A stretch of 64,000 nt of DNA from Pollenia angustigena (Eukaryota > Arthropoda > Insecta > Diptera > Polleniidae). Every line of letters starts with the position of its first letter. Within the stretch, counting starts at the first letter, position 1. Shown in pieces: positions 23,397 through 34,889 of this stretch. The position numbers and the translations under genes are program-made. The DNA is taken from assembly GCA_930367215.1 (NCBI GenBank), contig OV884056.1:53320308-53384307 (forward strand). The letters run 5' to 3'. Under the pieces are notes generated by a model. It saw only the letters and a list, made by a program, of their open reading frames with translations. It was not told where the DNA came from and searched no databases.

Positions 23397-25259
23397 TATT
23401 TAATTTAAAGCGATTTAACACATGTTAATAAATTGTTTTAAGTCTGTGATAAAAACACCAACGAAAAGGTTCTTTTGTTTTGCGCGTACAGTATTAAAAA
23501 AAGAAAAACAAAATATAAATTTGTATTTCAATTACAAGAACTTGAAATTCTTCCCAACCCTGCCCGGAATATGGACGTCACTTTACTATTTTCAGTCCTT
23601 AAAAAATTACATGTCGATTAAGTTGTGTTCGGTTGCTTATTTAAGATTCAAAACCCCAAAAAATAAAAGGCCAAATGCAAACTAGAAGAGGGATTCAGCA
23701 TATTGCTGATATTTACTAAAAAAGACAATTTTTTGTGTACGACAACAATATATTGTTACAATAAACATAGAGTAGTTGCCGTAGCTATGTATGCCCAAAC
23801 ATATTTTTCTTTGCGTGCATGCACCCTTTAACTCCCCAGCGGAAGAAAGAAGGAGTACGGATGCCATCTACAAAGCCTCTGTAGGCCATCTTTTGGATAT
23901 ACACGGCCTGCTTGCTCCATTCCATACTCATATCTTTTTTACACACATTGTCATTGCGGAGTAGGCCTTCCAAAAGAATGGTAACGTGATCAAACAATAA
24001 GATTATTTTGCTTTTGTTCGTGCAAAAAAAAAAAAAATGTTACTCCTTTACTCCCTTCTCATAGAAGAGAGTGTGGAAGGTTTAAAGATAAGAAAATCTT
24101 TTATACCAAAGAGCCGATGCCTTCTATGAGGTACTCTTTAGCAGTTGGATAAGAATATTAATTGAACCAAAAGCATTTTTAGCAGGCCTTTAAAAAGGCT
24201 TTCTAACCTGCTGGTATTGTGTATTGCTCTTCACACTCAAGCATATAACCTTTTATTGTATGTGAGTGGTCAACTACTAAAATTAATGTTTCTAAATTTT
24301 TATATTGAAATTTTTGCATTAGTTTTATTTTTAAATTATTCCTTAATAAATGACAAAATAAATGATATTTATGTGCATGTGCATAAACTTTATTACTATA
24401 TAACATTTATTTTTCATTAGTTAAACAGTTCGAAGAAAATATTTCGGTAAGAAATAAAAATATTTATGATAACACTGTGATACCAAAGTGAAGAAAAAAT
24501 TGTGCCGGGATTCTTATATAGCACATCTGCTTTGGTGGACTCCTCAGATTCCAAAACTACTTATAACAACTCTTATATATAAATATATATATAAATATAT
24601 TATAACTGATCGACAAGCGACCAATCGCGAAATTTCGTGACAGTCTCAGTTGCCTCAGCCTAAGAAGACTTTTGGCTGCTATACCCATCACATACTGCTA
24701 AAGACCATTATACATTATCCCACAAAATCTTTAGTATTTTACGAAAATGCTTCGCTGATCTTATTATTTTTTGAAAATGTTCAATACACAATAACAACTT
24801 ATCAATGCAGGTTTGTATTTTTTTCAAAATACGTAAGACTTGTGTGATAGTGTAAAACAGCTAAAGGCTGCTTGAGAAGTATTTTACATGGCTCATGTCA
24901 GGCCGATCGAAGTTCACCTCTGAGTGTTAGACAGAAGCTTCTTCCGACTTGCCAGACTCATTGCAAGTCGACGATATGAGTTCTCAGCTCCTAGCAATCG
25001 ATGATATACAAAAGGATAGTAAGCATTAATACCCCTCTACCCTAAAATACTTTATTCTTCATTAAATACATATAATTTATATTATACACTTTTTTTTATT
25101 ATTTTTATTAGTATTCAAAATACCTTTAATATTTCAACTATTTCTAAAATATTTTTGCAAAAATTGTAAATAATTCTATAAATTTTCATTGTATCTTATA
25201 AAATTTCCACATTTTCTCTTAAATATATTAATATTTTTTTCATGTTTTATATTAAATGG
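23397..25259. other. Unassigned DNA with one GC-richer patch
   Basis: The patch 23785-23997 reads on the minus strand as 70 codons without a stop (…MEWSKQAVYIQKMAYRGFVDG…) and is less A/T-skewed than chance frames here; I cannot assign it. A hairpin around gcaggcctttaaaaaggc lies at 24181-24198, and a TA-rich tract at 24570-24610. No other gene or element is recognised. Confidence 0.35.
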
Positions 25260-25866
25260 TAAAGCATTGAATTGGTTGAGTCCTTTGTAGAATAAAGATC
25301 GTTGCCTATGTGTTGTCATAACCCTTTTGAATGCGAAAATCTCCTGCATTTCTTAGTCCATATGGTTGTACTTCGCTGGCATATTTTATTTGTTCGCATA
25401 GATATTCTGGCGCATCTCCTCGCCTCCTGCTCTTTATCTGTTCCTTCCTCACTTGCTTGGGTGCGCGTCATTGCTCGTATAAAAAGAGTTAACTTTTTTG
25501 TTTAATTCAGCAAGATTATTTGTTTGAAATTAATATGAATTTTAGTAAACTTTTTTGTTTGACTGAGCTAAATAATTTGTTTAAAAATGCTTTTAAATAT
25601 CAAAAACAAATTTAACCAATAATCGCAATTATTTGTTTGAAAAAATCTGTGCAAAGTTACAGCATTCGATATCGATCGAAATTCCCATTTCAAATTTATT
25701 GTTAATGCGGTCGATAATTTTTGCCCCAGGTTTTTTTCTAATAAACGAAATGCAAATTAAATTGTTTGAGTATGCAAATTTGTTTTAAGGACCGATTTTG
25801 AACAAAATGTGTTTTGATTCCACAAATTTTTTATTTAAATTGAAAAAATTATTTCTTCTGTGCAGC
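25260..25866 (+). mobile_element. Decayed copy of the TGTACACAG element
   Basis: The stretch follows the 3' half of the 22394 element. The ctttatctgttccttcctca core, gaattttagtaaactttttt, aataaacgaaatgcaaatta and ggaccgattt occur in the same order. It ends with ttatttcttctgtgca, a damaged right terminus. About 140 bp (25590-25730) absent from the other copy look like an insertion or an ancestral segment. The left terminus is not seen. Confidence 0.65.
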
Positions 25867-26650
25867 ATATTTCTTGTGTAGCACGGTGTGGTTATATTTT
25901 ATTATGTGTATTAAACATAAATCGTTAAAAGCACATAAATTAAAAACAAATTGTAAAAATATGAACTTGAATTATATTCTGTGTTTATTTACAAAATATT
26001 TATTACTTTTTGTTGCTAAAACATTAATTGGGAAAACAAGGAATCTGTTGATTTAACGTTTTGCTTTTCTCTAAAGATTATAGCTACTTTTCTTTAATAT
26101 TAACCAAAAAATTGGTTTCAGTGCGTTAAAAAATTAAATGTTCCATGTTAAATGGTTTCCATTCAATACGCAGTTAATTTAGTATTACATAACTCCAGTC
26201 ACTTGTGTGGAATATGAACTTTGCCATAATAAAAGTTATTTTTCTTTTTGATAAAGTAAATTGTCACACTGATCAGGGACAGGGCAAGACTGCCATGCTT
26301 TTTAATGTGGAAAATAAGTTTTTTCCATGTAGCAAGATTTTTTGAAAAAAATTCACTATTCTTTGCTTTTGTTTTTATAATTTTGAGCATATTCCAGTCT
26401 TATGTTTTTGAAGTTTTTGCTTGCATATTTTTTTTTCTGAATATAAAAACCTGCCATGATGTTCTCTCAACTTAAGGAGTTTTTTTTTAAAGCCAATAGA
26501 CTTTGTTTTATAATTTTTTCTTATATGCCATAATTAAATATAATCACAATTGCACTTCGAAGAATTCTCTGCACAACCAATATATTTCTATAATTTCGAA
26601 AAAGCGTATCTGACATTTAAAAATTTTTTAGGATTGGGACAGAATTATTT
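25867..26650. other. Unassigned AT-rich DNA
   Basis: Two short frames without domains. Nothing I can name. Confidence 0.45.
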
Positions 26651-27370
26651 TTTATCTATATATATAAAAATAAGTTTTCCTATCCCTAGAGGGAAGCGAA
26701 CTGACACCAAAGTAGTCCAGTGATAGGTCTTTGGTGGAAGAGACCGGTTCTAGTTTTAACACTTTCTATGAATAAGACCTATAACTTTTACCTGGGGTTG
26801 TCATTGGAGGGGGTCAATTGACACCATTTGACCAGTCACAAATCTACTCTCAATGGACGTGTTTAGTGACAGTTACTAAAATGTAGTATTATTTCAATAA
26901 AACAAGTCCAAGAATTAAATTCAAGAGCCAAATTTTAGAAAGTCCCAAAAAAATGTATCACACCACCGGTGAAGACTGTACTGTAATTCATTAATTTGTC
27001 TAACTTTTTGTTCTCCATAAACCAGTTACATGATTGGTTCTCCTTTCACTGGTCATGCGTTCTTTCTTTTTGTACCTGTTCTTTTTTCACAACTCCCAGG
27101 CCCAGTCTGTGGGACCAATTGACACAAATTTCCCGCAGGGATGTTCGTGATTTTATAACCCGAGAACCACTCAACCGATTTTCAAACGAGTACATGCGTT
27201 GGAAAATTCTACTTTCACTGATGGTGTATTTAAACTTCCGATAGGTGGCGCTGTTGTCGTGATATTTAAATTTGTTTTTATTATTTGTTGTTATTAACAA
27301 AATTCTCCAGTATTTCATTTTTTATTTTTATTTAGAAAATCACGAGCAGCGCCGGGACCAAACATACATA
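26651..27370 (+). mobile_element. Helitron-like repeat interrupted by a TIR element
   Basis: The left part (tctatatatataaaaataag, 26655-26681) and the right part (gttcgtgattttataacccg, ccactcaaccgattttcaa, ggtggcgctgttgtcgtg, then cacgagcagcgccgggacc) read together like insect Helitron termini with no coding sequence. Between them sits the 461-bp element at 26682-27142, so the Helitron is the older host. The 3' end is not precisely defined. Confidence 0.5.
26682..27142 (+). mobile_element. MITE with ATCCCT(A/G)..GGGAA ends (copy 1)
   Basis: The left end atccctagagggaagcga and the right end aaatttcccgcagggat are inverted with mismatches; inside both, gacaccaa / ttgacac words continue the arms. 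The interior has ggtctttggtgg-agagaccggttc and ggggtcaattgacaccattt. An inverted copy lies at 29591-30048. It is non-coding, with no clear target duplication. Confidence 0.65.
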
Positions 27371-28955
27371 CCATAATTTGCAATCAATACATATTGCGCC
27401 ATGTTACAAAGCCAATAGCCTTGACCTAAATTACTCTTCAGGCATTCTTTATACAAATTAATTTTTTTAAGCAAAATGTTAAAAGATATTTCTTTGAAAA
27501 TGGAAATTCAGTACAATATAAGCTAAAACAGAATAGTTTGACAGCCTTATTTTAATAAAGGAGAGACCTGCCAAGGAGAAAACACGTTTTCTTTCTACGA
27601 CTGTTTTCCTTTATAGTCAAAGGACATTAAACATTTGTAATTATGTATATCTGAACTTGTAAGCCTCTGGAAAATACATGCAGTGTAAAAGTTCCTTAAG
27701 CAAAGACGTACTAACCCAATAAACACGATGTCAAACCTCTTATATAAAATAAATTTATCATTTGACATCAAACTAAGTTTCAAATATTTTTCAATTGTTA
27801 GATTTTTACATTTGAATTAAAATTGATTATGATTTGAATATAAACATTTGACATACAATTTTTTATCAATTTGATGGCAAATTGTTACCAAACCTTATTT
27901 TCAAATCAAAAAAGTACTTGGCAGCACTGAAGCGAAAATCAATGTTAGCACTAGAAAATTGCGATTAAAGTTAAATGTGTTGCACAATTAAAGGAAAGTT
28001 ACATATTACGTGAAGTGAATTCGCCTTTAAAACCCTTAATTTCTTGTAAAAAAAATATAAATTATTTATAAGTAAAAAATTTATTACAAAGTGAAAGAAT
28101 ATGAATAAAAATAAATGTGAAAATGAAGAAAATATAAGTTTGTTATACGGTCGCGGTGCTACGTCATGACAATCTTCGAAGCAAAAAGGAGCCAAGTATT
28201 TGGCATTCCAAGAATTAGAAGAAAGAATACTATTTTATTTTTTAGCTATGGTGCCGAATCTTTATTTCACTGTTTATTTAAATAAGTAACATTACTTATT
28301 GAATTAAATTCAAATTAAAAAAAAAATTATTTATGAATCCACATTTGAAAAACCTTTGAGAATAACATTTGAACACAAATGCATTTCTCAATTCAAAAAT
28401 AATTGTTCCATTTAGTGGAGAATGCTATGATCTTGAAATGATTTTCAATTTATTATCGAACGTTTGTCGTTAGAGAAAAGATTTAATTTCAACTCACTTT
28501 GAATTTGAAATTAAGCCTCCGTGTCTGTTGGATAATTATAGTATGTGTCAGTTAACCTTAATTCAAGATATTTTATACAAAACAATTTTTTTCAAATTTC
28601 AGTCGCTTTTTTAAAGAATGTTTTAATTAAAGTATGTTAAATTATGCTAATACATTTCATCATGGCTTGAGAACGATTTATTCGATATGGATAAACTTGC
28701 CAACAAAAATAAAAATAGTTTATTGATACGTTTATTTTGTACGAAATATTAGTCTAGCCAATAAAAAAAACTAGACGTAATGGACTCCCGCAAACAGATT
28801 TGGATTCAGTAATGCCAAAGTCAATTAAAATCACTAACAAAGTTCTTGCTCTGGATTTTTTTGTTTTTTTTGCAGACCAGTGTGAAAATTTATTTTTCTA
28901 TAGCAGTTTGAGGAAAAAGAATTAAAATCTGAGCAGTACTATTTTTCATTAACCC
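27371..28955. other. AT-rich DNA with a possible TIR element (27716-28531)
   Basis: The left word ccaataaacacgatgtcaaa and the right word ttaagcctccgtgtctgttgg are loosely inverted. Between them are many tttgaattt / catttgaa repeats. The match is too imperfect for a firm boundary. No gene seen. Confidence 0.35.
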
Positions 28956-28960
28956 ATTAA

Positions 28961-29107
28961 GGCCTGAGCCATGATCCCATTGAGCTATAATGATGAAACT
29001 TTTAAAATGTTATTGTTTATACCTAAATATGAATGAAAACAAATTTTGGGCAAATCGGATACGTGGGAGCCAATATAACCCCCGTTGCGAAAACGCATCG
29101 TTGGGCC
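28961..29107. mobile_element. TTAA-flanked MITE, short copy
   Basis: The ends ggcctgagcc and gcatcgttgggcc are inverted and flanked by TTAA on both sides (28957-28960, 29108-29111). The right arm holds gttgcgaaaacgcat. The 147-bp element is related to the 380-bp one at 30307. TTAA flanks suggest mobilisation by a piggyBac-type transposase, unless TTAA is part of the TIR. Confidence 0.6.
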
Positions 29108-29269
29108 TTAACGATATAAAAATTAAGCGCATTTGCAAACATTTCAAATTAAAATTTTTTTATTTACGTCTTAGGAAAAAAAAAATTAAAAAAGATATTC
29201 ATAAGCATTTCATTTTTAATCAATTATGATATGCTCCAAAGCACTTTGGGTGCACTGCTACGTAACATT

Positions 29270-29525
29270 TCTCACATTTGTAATTGATCGGTCCATAATT
29301 TACCATAGGCCCCATATAAAGCCCACTCCCGAAAAACACTTTAGTACGCCTAAGAACGTAAAAAATAATTCTATTGTATTAAATTTTGTTCTGCCATAGT
29401 TTTATATGACTAGAAATCACAATGTCAACTTTCGTAACGATTGGTTCATAAATATCCTAGCTGTCAGTGGATGGCATCAAATATTTGGCATAGCCGAATA
29501 AAGCACTCTTACTGGTTTTTCTTTA
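29270..29525 (+). mobile_element. Helentron 3' fragment, plus strand
   Basis: It contains one good central repeat unit (gatcggtccataatttacca, ccccatataaagcccactc, ttagtacgcc) and the 3' end ggc-ata-gcc-gaataaagcactcttac. It is 5'-truncated. Confidence 0.7.
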
Positions 29526-29590
29526 ATATCCTGGGAGAGGATAATTTCACATTAGTTGTTCGATTTTCTCTTACTGTACCTATTGAAGTA

Positions 29591-30048
29591 ACCCTGGGGG
29601 AAATTTTTGTCAATTGTTCCAACAGATTGGTCCTGGGATTTGTGAAAATAGAACAAGTTCAAAAAGAAAGAATTCATGACCAGTGAAAGGAGAATTTATC
29701 ATCTAACTGGTATATTAAGAACAAACAGGTTAAAAAAGTTATGAATAACAGTACAGTCTTCACCGATGGTGTGACCCTTTTTTTGGGACTTCCTAAAATT
29801 TGGTTCTTAAATTTAGTTCTGGGGACTTGTTATATTGAAATAACACTACATTGTATTGAAATAATCTTACATTGTTATAACTAACACTAAACACGTTCAT
29901 TGATAATAGATGTTAGACTGTTCAAATGGTGTCAATTAACCAATGACAACCCCATGTAAAAGTGATAGATATTATTCATATAAAATGTAAGAACTAGAAC
30001 CGGTCTCTACCACCAAAGACCTATCATGGGACTACTCTTCCCTCTAGG
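29591..30048 (-). mobile_element. MITE with ATCCCT ends, inverted copy 2
   Basis: The reverse complement follows copy 1 at 26682 through ccggtctctaccaccaaaga, caattaaccaatgacaaccc, the taagaacaaacaggttaaaa region and the accctgggggaaattt end. Together the copies form a 3.4-kb inverted pair. The plus-strand frame at 29441-29686 is a chance reading across the Helentron/MITE junction. Confidence 0.65.
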
Positions 30049-30306
30049 AAAATAATACACTTTGGGCATAAGAAAAAAAAAAAAAAAAATTGCCATAAAG
30101 AATTTACATACTAAGAAATATCCTGCATTTTAAAAATTGGCGATTAGTTTGAAAAAGGTGACAAAATTATCGAAAATTTCAAAACACATAAATATCAACA
30201 ACTTATAATTAACATATATACAAGTTTTTATTTTGTTGTTTTAAATAGCAAGTGATTGTATAAATATATTTTATTTGATAGTTTTATGTAATTTGTATAT
30301 GGTTAA

Positions 30307-30686
30307 GGCCCAGTGTTGCGTTTTCGCATCACGGATCATAAAAATCATAAAAAAAGTCTCAAATGTCTACGATGATTGGATTTTTCAGTAGAAATAATAA
30401 TGTTCGTATGTTAGCTATCTCCTTCAGAAGTTTCAGGTTAGTATATTATATATTACTTTGTTTTTTTTAAACTTTTTTCAAAAGTACCCAAAAAACAGGA
30501 AAAATTAAAAATTTAAATTAAAAATTTTTATAAAAAAAACTTATGTATGTATGATACAAATCCAAAAACAGGTCGATTAGATATTAAGTTAAATTTTATT
30601 TCACTGTGCTTTATAACAATATCACGTAACAACAAAATGCCTGAGGGGAGGTTTAAGTGAACGTTGCGAAAACGCAACGCAGGGCC
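30307..30686. mobile_element. TTAA-flanked MITE with GTTGCGTTTTCGC palindromes
   Basis: The ends ggcccagtgttgcgttttcg and cgttgcgaaaacgcaacg-cagggcc are inverted and flanked by TTAA (30303-30306, 30687-30690). The gttgcg-aaaa-cgcaac core is itself palindromic. It is 380 bp and non-coding. Confidence 0.7.
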
Positions 30687-30690
30687 TTAA

Positions 30691-31377
30691 TGGGTTACAA
30701 ACTATTATTTTATGATTTGGAATGATAAATTTTAAATATGTTTTTTTCAAAAATTACAAGAGCTTATTATAAAATTCCTTGTTAAATTTAAAGTATTTGA
30801 CATACACCAAAATGGAAGAAAGAAAATTGTTTAATATTCCTTTTCTTTTAAGTTATATATTGCTCAACCAAAAAATTTTAAATTTAAATATTTAACTTAA
30901 AAGTTAAATCTAAATTTCATCCATTTTGAAAATTGATTGATGACATCAGAAACACTTTATTTCCCAAAGACAAAAATATAACAAATGACACTAACACTGT
31001 CTCAAAATAAAGTTTTTTTAAATAAAATTTAGTTTTTCGAGAAGGAAGTGAAAAGACACTCGTAAAAAAACTACTCAGCAATCAATGCTGTGTTGGACAT
31101 ATGTTTCAGCTCTTGGTGACGACTCTTCAAAAAGTTGTTACTTTGTTAACCTAATTTTGCTTACCAGTCATGGTATGAAGTGAGTTTTGTTAAGTTTTAT
31201 TTGATTTCCATAAAAACGACTTAATGCAAAATTGTTTCCTGGAAAAATTTTATTTTTTGCTTATTGAAAATTTGATTTAAAAAAAGCGGAAACTAATAAA
31301 AAAAATTTACATTTTATTTGAATAAAAAGTTGTGATTACCACTCTACACACAATATGGGAGCATTTTAATTTTAATA
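30691..31377. other. Unassigned AT-rich DNA
   Basis: No gene, element end or RNA gene recognised. Confidence 0.5.
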
Positions 31378-31380
31378 TTA

Positions 31381-32426
31381 CATATGGGCATTTCCCCAGA
31401 ATGGTCTACCAGGATGAACAAATAAAATGTTGATTATCATCGTCTTTTATTGTTTATTATTAGAAAAAAAGTCTATGTTTTTAAAAAGGTTGGTTTCCTT
31501 GCATATCTGAGCTGTTTTCCATTAGAAAATTGGGCTGGAAACTGGAAAATTTTATAATTTCCTGTATTTTCTACTTCTAAAGACATTTTTATATATTTAT
31601 TTTACATGCAAAAAATGTGTTATGTTTACACTAATTCTTCATAATCTCTCCTTTACTATCAATTGTTAAAGGAGTATTAAGTTTTTTTGTTAAGGACATT
31701 AAGACGGCAAATCCATCTGAGGAGATCGAGTGGTTGCGATCGAAACATGTCATGGTAACCTGCCGGCCAGGGTTCGAGCCCGAGCCACGTCAAGAATGAA
31801 AGATTATCAATAACAATTTTAATTAATTTTCATGTTGTAAAATTCCTTTCTTCATAAAAATAATTTAATAAAAATTAAATTTCATGAACTTAAGCCTAAT
31901 TAAGAATATTAAAAATTTGGATTAAAAACCATAAATGGTTCAACAAAATAACCACAATACTAATGACATTTGAAGACATTTATGGTAAAATGCATGGTGA
32001 TAATAATAAAAATACATATGGAAAAATCGTACGTTCGCAATCCGTACGTTCGCGACCGGTACATAAGCTAATTAAATAAAAACCAAGAGAGATATTTTAT
32101 TTTGTAAATACTGGATAGAGACCTAGATTAATACACTTTTTAAATAAATTAATCACTTTTGAAAATTCCGTTTCATTACGCAGATTTTCACATTTCACTA
32201 CTGTCAGCCGAAGTTGACTTCTATTTTGCGTACGTTCGTGACCAAAAGTTTATAACTCTTATTACGAAAACTTAAAGTCGGTGAAATCCATCTTTTGTAC
32301 TAAACATAGAGCTCCCCAAATGCTATCGAATCGCAAAAAAATGCTAGGAAAAGTTTTGTTTTCTATATTATTTGTACATCAAAAGCGTACGAACGTACGT
32401 TCGTGACCCCAGGAAATGCCCATATG
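31381..32426. mobile_element. PIF/Harbinger-like element, 1,046 bp, TTA duplication
   Basis: The ends catatgggcatttccccag and aggaaatgcccatatg are inverted and flanked by TTA on both sides (31378-31380, 32427-32429). Within the right 400 bp the word cgtacgttcg(c/t)gacc recurs near 32029, 32041, 32228 and 32394, the last inside gcgtacgaacgtacgttcg. No transposase is encoded. A tRNA-like word string lies at 31712-31790. It is a medium-sized non-autonomous element by length. Confidence 0.75.
31712..31790 (+). other. tRNA-like segment (B-box match)
   Basis: The sequence gagtggttgcgatcga followed 45 bases later by ggttcgagccc resembles the A and B boxes of a Ser/Leu-type tRNA gene; ggttcgagccc fits the GGTTCGANNCC B-box. 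The T stem does not pair properly and no acceptor stem is seen, so this is at most a tRNA-derived SINE piece or tRNA relic. Confidence 0.3.
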
Positions 32427-32429
32427 TTA

Positions 32430-33069
32430 CAAATCGAAATAATTATCGGAGATTTATTAAAAAATATATTCAATGCATCGACGTTTTAGCAGTGTCTATT
32501 TGTTACAGAGTTGCCAGAGACCAAACTTGGCAAAAATATTTGTTACATAAAAGAGCAGTTTGTTAATCAAAAATTGGTCCATTGCTTCACCTGGATCCCT
32601 TACCTTTCTGAAGTTTGAGTTTTCTCAGCATTTAGGTCACTCGATACGAGTTTTGTCTTCAACATTTGGCCAAAATATATAGTTTATGTCTTACTTTTAT
32701 CTCCATATGCGATGTGTAAGGTAACTTAATTTGAATTAAATACTAAAAATACTGTAAATATATTCTGTCCTCTATTAAAAATGGACAAAGTCCTTTTCTA
32801 GATTTTAAACTAGATTTGCTAGGAGTATAAAGATTGGCATAAATATCCCAAACGCACAAAGTGTGTAAGGAGTAAAAATGGATTTTGTTAGTCGTTTACT
32901 TTATTTATACCAACAGAATAAATTTTTGCTTAAATTGGTGTAATAAAGAGTATCTCTTTTTTACTTTAAACTAAAAATATGTATTTTTTTTAATATTTCT
33001 AATTTTTTTATTGGATTGAAAAGAAGACATGTTTCGATTAAGTGTAGAATAAAATTTAAGTAAAAATGT
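32430..33069. other. Unassigned AT-rich DNA
   Basis: Nothing recognisable between the TTA-flanked element and the 334-bp TIR element. Confidence 0.5.
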
Positions 33070-33403
33070 TTTTGCTATTCGTGCTTAATTCCCAGTTTCT
33101 ATTTCTGACAAAAACACTTGAAATTTATTGTTGATGGGATAAGCTATTCCTATGCATTTCACTGGTTGCTTAGGCCAGATCATCAGGAAACTTCATCCAT
33201 AAAGATTTTAGACAAACTAAAGATATTAAACCAAATAAAACTGTTAAACGTATAAGACTTATAGCAACAGTTCTACTTGTAACTATATCAAAGCTTGAAC
33301 AAAACACATCAACAATAAACAACAGTGGGTTTATCTCTCTCTCTTGAAATTTCAAGTGTTTTTGTCAGGAATAGAAACTGGGAATTAAGCACGAATAGCA
33401 AAA
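33070..33403. mobile_element. MITE with ~58-bp terminal inverted repeats
   Basis: The ends ttttgctattcgtgcttaat and attaagcacgaatagcaaaa are exact mirrors, and the arms continue through cccagtttctatt-ctgaca and aacacttgaaattt for about 58 bp with one or two mismatches. It is 334 bp and non-coding. Fragments of the same family lie at 13770-13955 (minus) and 40176-40420 (plus). No certain target duplication was found. Confidence 0.85.
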
Positions 33404-33541
33404 TCTTTTGAAATTAAAATTTTGTATTCCCAAAAATTTAAATTACTTTTTGGTAAAAATGTTATATAAGATCTAAGGTTTTCTAAAGAAAAGTTTAAAA
33501 TTAATTTAGTAGTCTAAGGATAATTGTTAAATCCAAAGACT
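33404..33541. other. AT-rich spacer
   Basis: Short AT-rich spacer before the piggyBac element. No feature recognised. Confidence 0.5.
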
Positions 33542-33714
33542 TTAACCCTAGAAAGATAACGTTATTTTTTTCTGAAAAGATAACGACACATCTGAAAGAC
33601 GTATGCTTTTTTATATCCTTTTAAGGATATCATCGCAAATAATATTGATCAATTTTATTGTTGAAATCATTTATTTAATCTATTCTATTTAAAAAAATAT
33701 AATTTTTAAGCAAA

Positions 33715-33765
33715 AAATTATAATAAAAATAAAATTAAAAATAAAATTAAAAATAAAATTCAATT
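33715..33765. repeat. AT microsatellite-like tract
   Basis: About four repeats of aaaataaaatta inside the piggyBac derivative. Confidence 0.7.
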
Positions 33766-33927
33766 AGCATTATCAAAAATTAAAGAGTTTTAATAAAGGA
33801 CTTCAGTTCGGTTTTAAAAACTTTAATAAATATTTTCTTTGTACTTTATGTAGATAATGTTATCTGTATTAACTTATATAAGCAAAAAAAAATTATTTCA
33901 ATAACATTATGTGCAAGATTTACAAAT

Positions 33928-34595
33928 TTAAGTTTTGTGGTCGCCACATACATGTATACCGCATTTGACACATAACATTTTGGACATAAGTTTAATTTCT
34001 GATGGACAAAAGCCACCGTATTATTTCTTTTTTGATTTATGCTGTTCTTCACTACAACCTCAATCATTGCTTACTGCATCTGGTAAAATTTGTTCATTGT
34101 TGTCGGTTTAAGTTTTCGATAAAATAGGAATTTCTAGCCTTAAAATTGAATAATTTATGGTCCATTGAACAATTTCCGAAATTATTTCGGTAGTAAAAAT
34201 ATCGAAGCATGAAATTGGGTCGTACAGTGATTTTCATTCCCGAGTTGGTCCTCTTGCCGTACGAACTATATTCATTGAAGAAAATCGGCCATCACTTTGA
34301 CCCTTCGATGTAGCTCACTTACTTGTATTTCTTAAAGTGGATCGAGATATCGAAACAACGCAGCTATCGGAAGAAGTAGTAAAATGTTCAGGTTCTTAAG
34401 GATTTTCCTGAATCGGTGGTATATTCTCGTCAGGCTCAAGGATGTCAAAAGCTCATCTTCTACATCACTTTGAAGACTATCGTCCAATAATTCATCTTCC
34501 GATTCGCTCACACTTTCCAGTGAAACCGAGTCCTCCAACACGCTTTGCAAAGTAGCGCCAATTTCTGCGCCGTCCAAGCCGCGCTTACAACACAT
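33928..34595 (-). pseudogene. piggyBac transposase remnant (N- and C-terminal parts)
   Basis: The start is the ATG at 34595 (MCCKRGLDGAEIG). An acidic N-terminal region follows (SVSESEDELLDDSLQSD), typical of piggyBac transposases. After frameshifts and stops, MNIVRTARGPTRE and then YDPISCF and TTEIISEIVQWT are legible; these match the conserved block just before the catalytic core. The core with its three aspartates is absent. Reading resumes in the C-terminal cysteine-rich finger (CVKCGIHVCGDHKT, stop at 33928-33930). Multiple lesions make it non-functional. It is useful as evidence of which transposase once moved this element. Confidence 0.8.
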
Positions 34596-34889
34596 TTAAA
34601 AAAAAAATACCTTAAAATTATCTTCGCTACAAAAGTAACACTAAAGATAACAATACGTCTCTCAGACATATGTTGTGTTTATTTGTGTTTATTTCTCAAA
34701 AAATACGTAACTTACAACATAAAAACTGCCACCACCAACTAGGTGCTGTTAACAACTGAGATTATTGAACGCGAGAAAGTTGTATGTTAACAAATGTGAA
34801 AGTAAGAGCACAAAATTTAAAAGGGGTATCTTTCTAGGGTTAATATATATGTAAATTGGAATTGAATATATCCGTCAAATAGCCCGAAA

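Larger units (their letters stand above)
33546..34839 (-). mobile_element. piggyBac-family element, internally deleted
   Basis: Both ends read ccctagaaagata (13 bp, perfect in opposite orientations) and abut TTAA (33542-33545 and 34840-34843). As I remember it, this 13-bp end is the same as that of the original piggyBac from a moth cell line, and TTAA is the family's fixed target. At 1,294 bp the element is about half the autonomous length. Its coding remnants (next entry) show the N-terminal and C-terminal parts with the catalytic middle missing, so it is a deletion derivative that would need a helper transposase. Confidence 0.9.

Noticed and set aside
27716..28531. A definite MITE
   Set aside because: The inverted words at the ends are too imperfect and no target duplication is visible; left as a possibility inside a gap entry.
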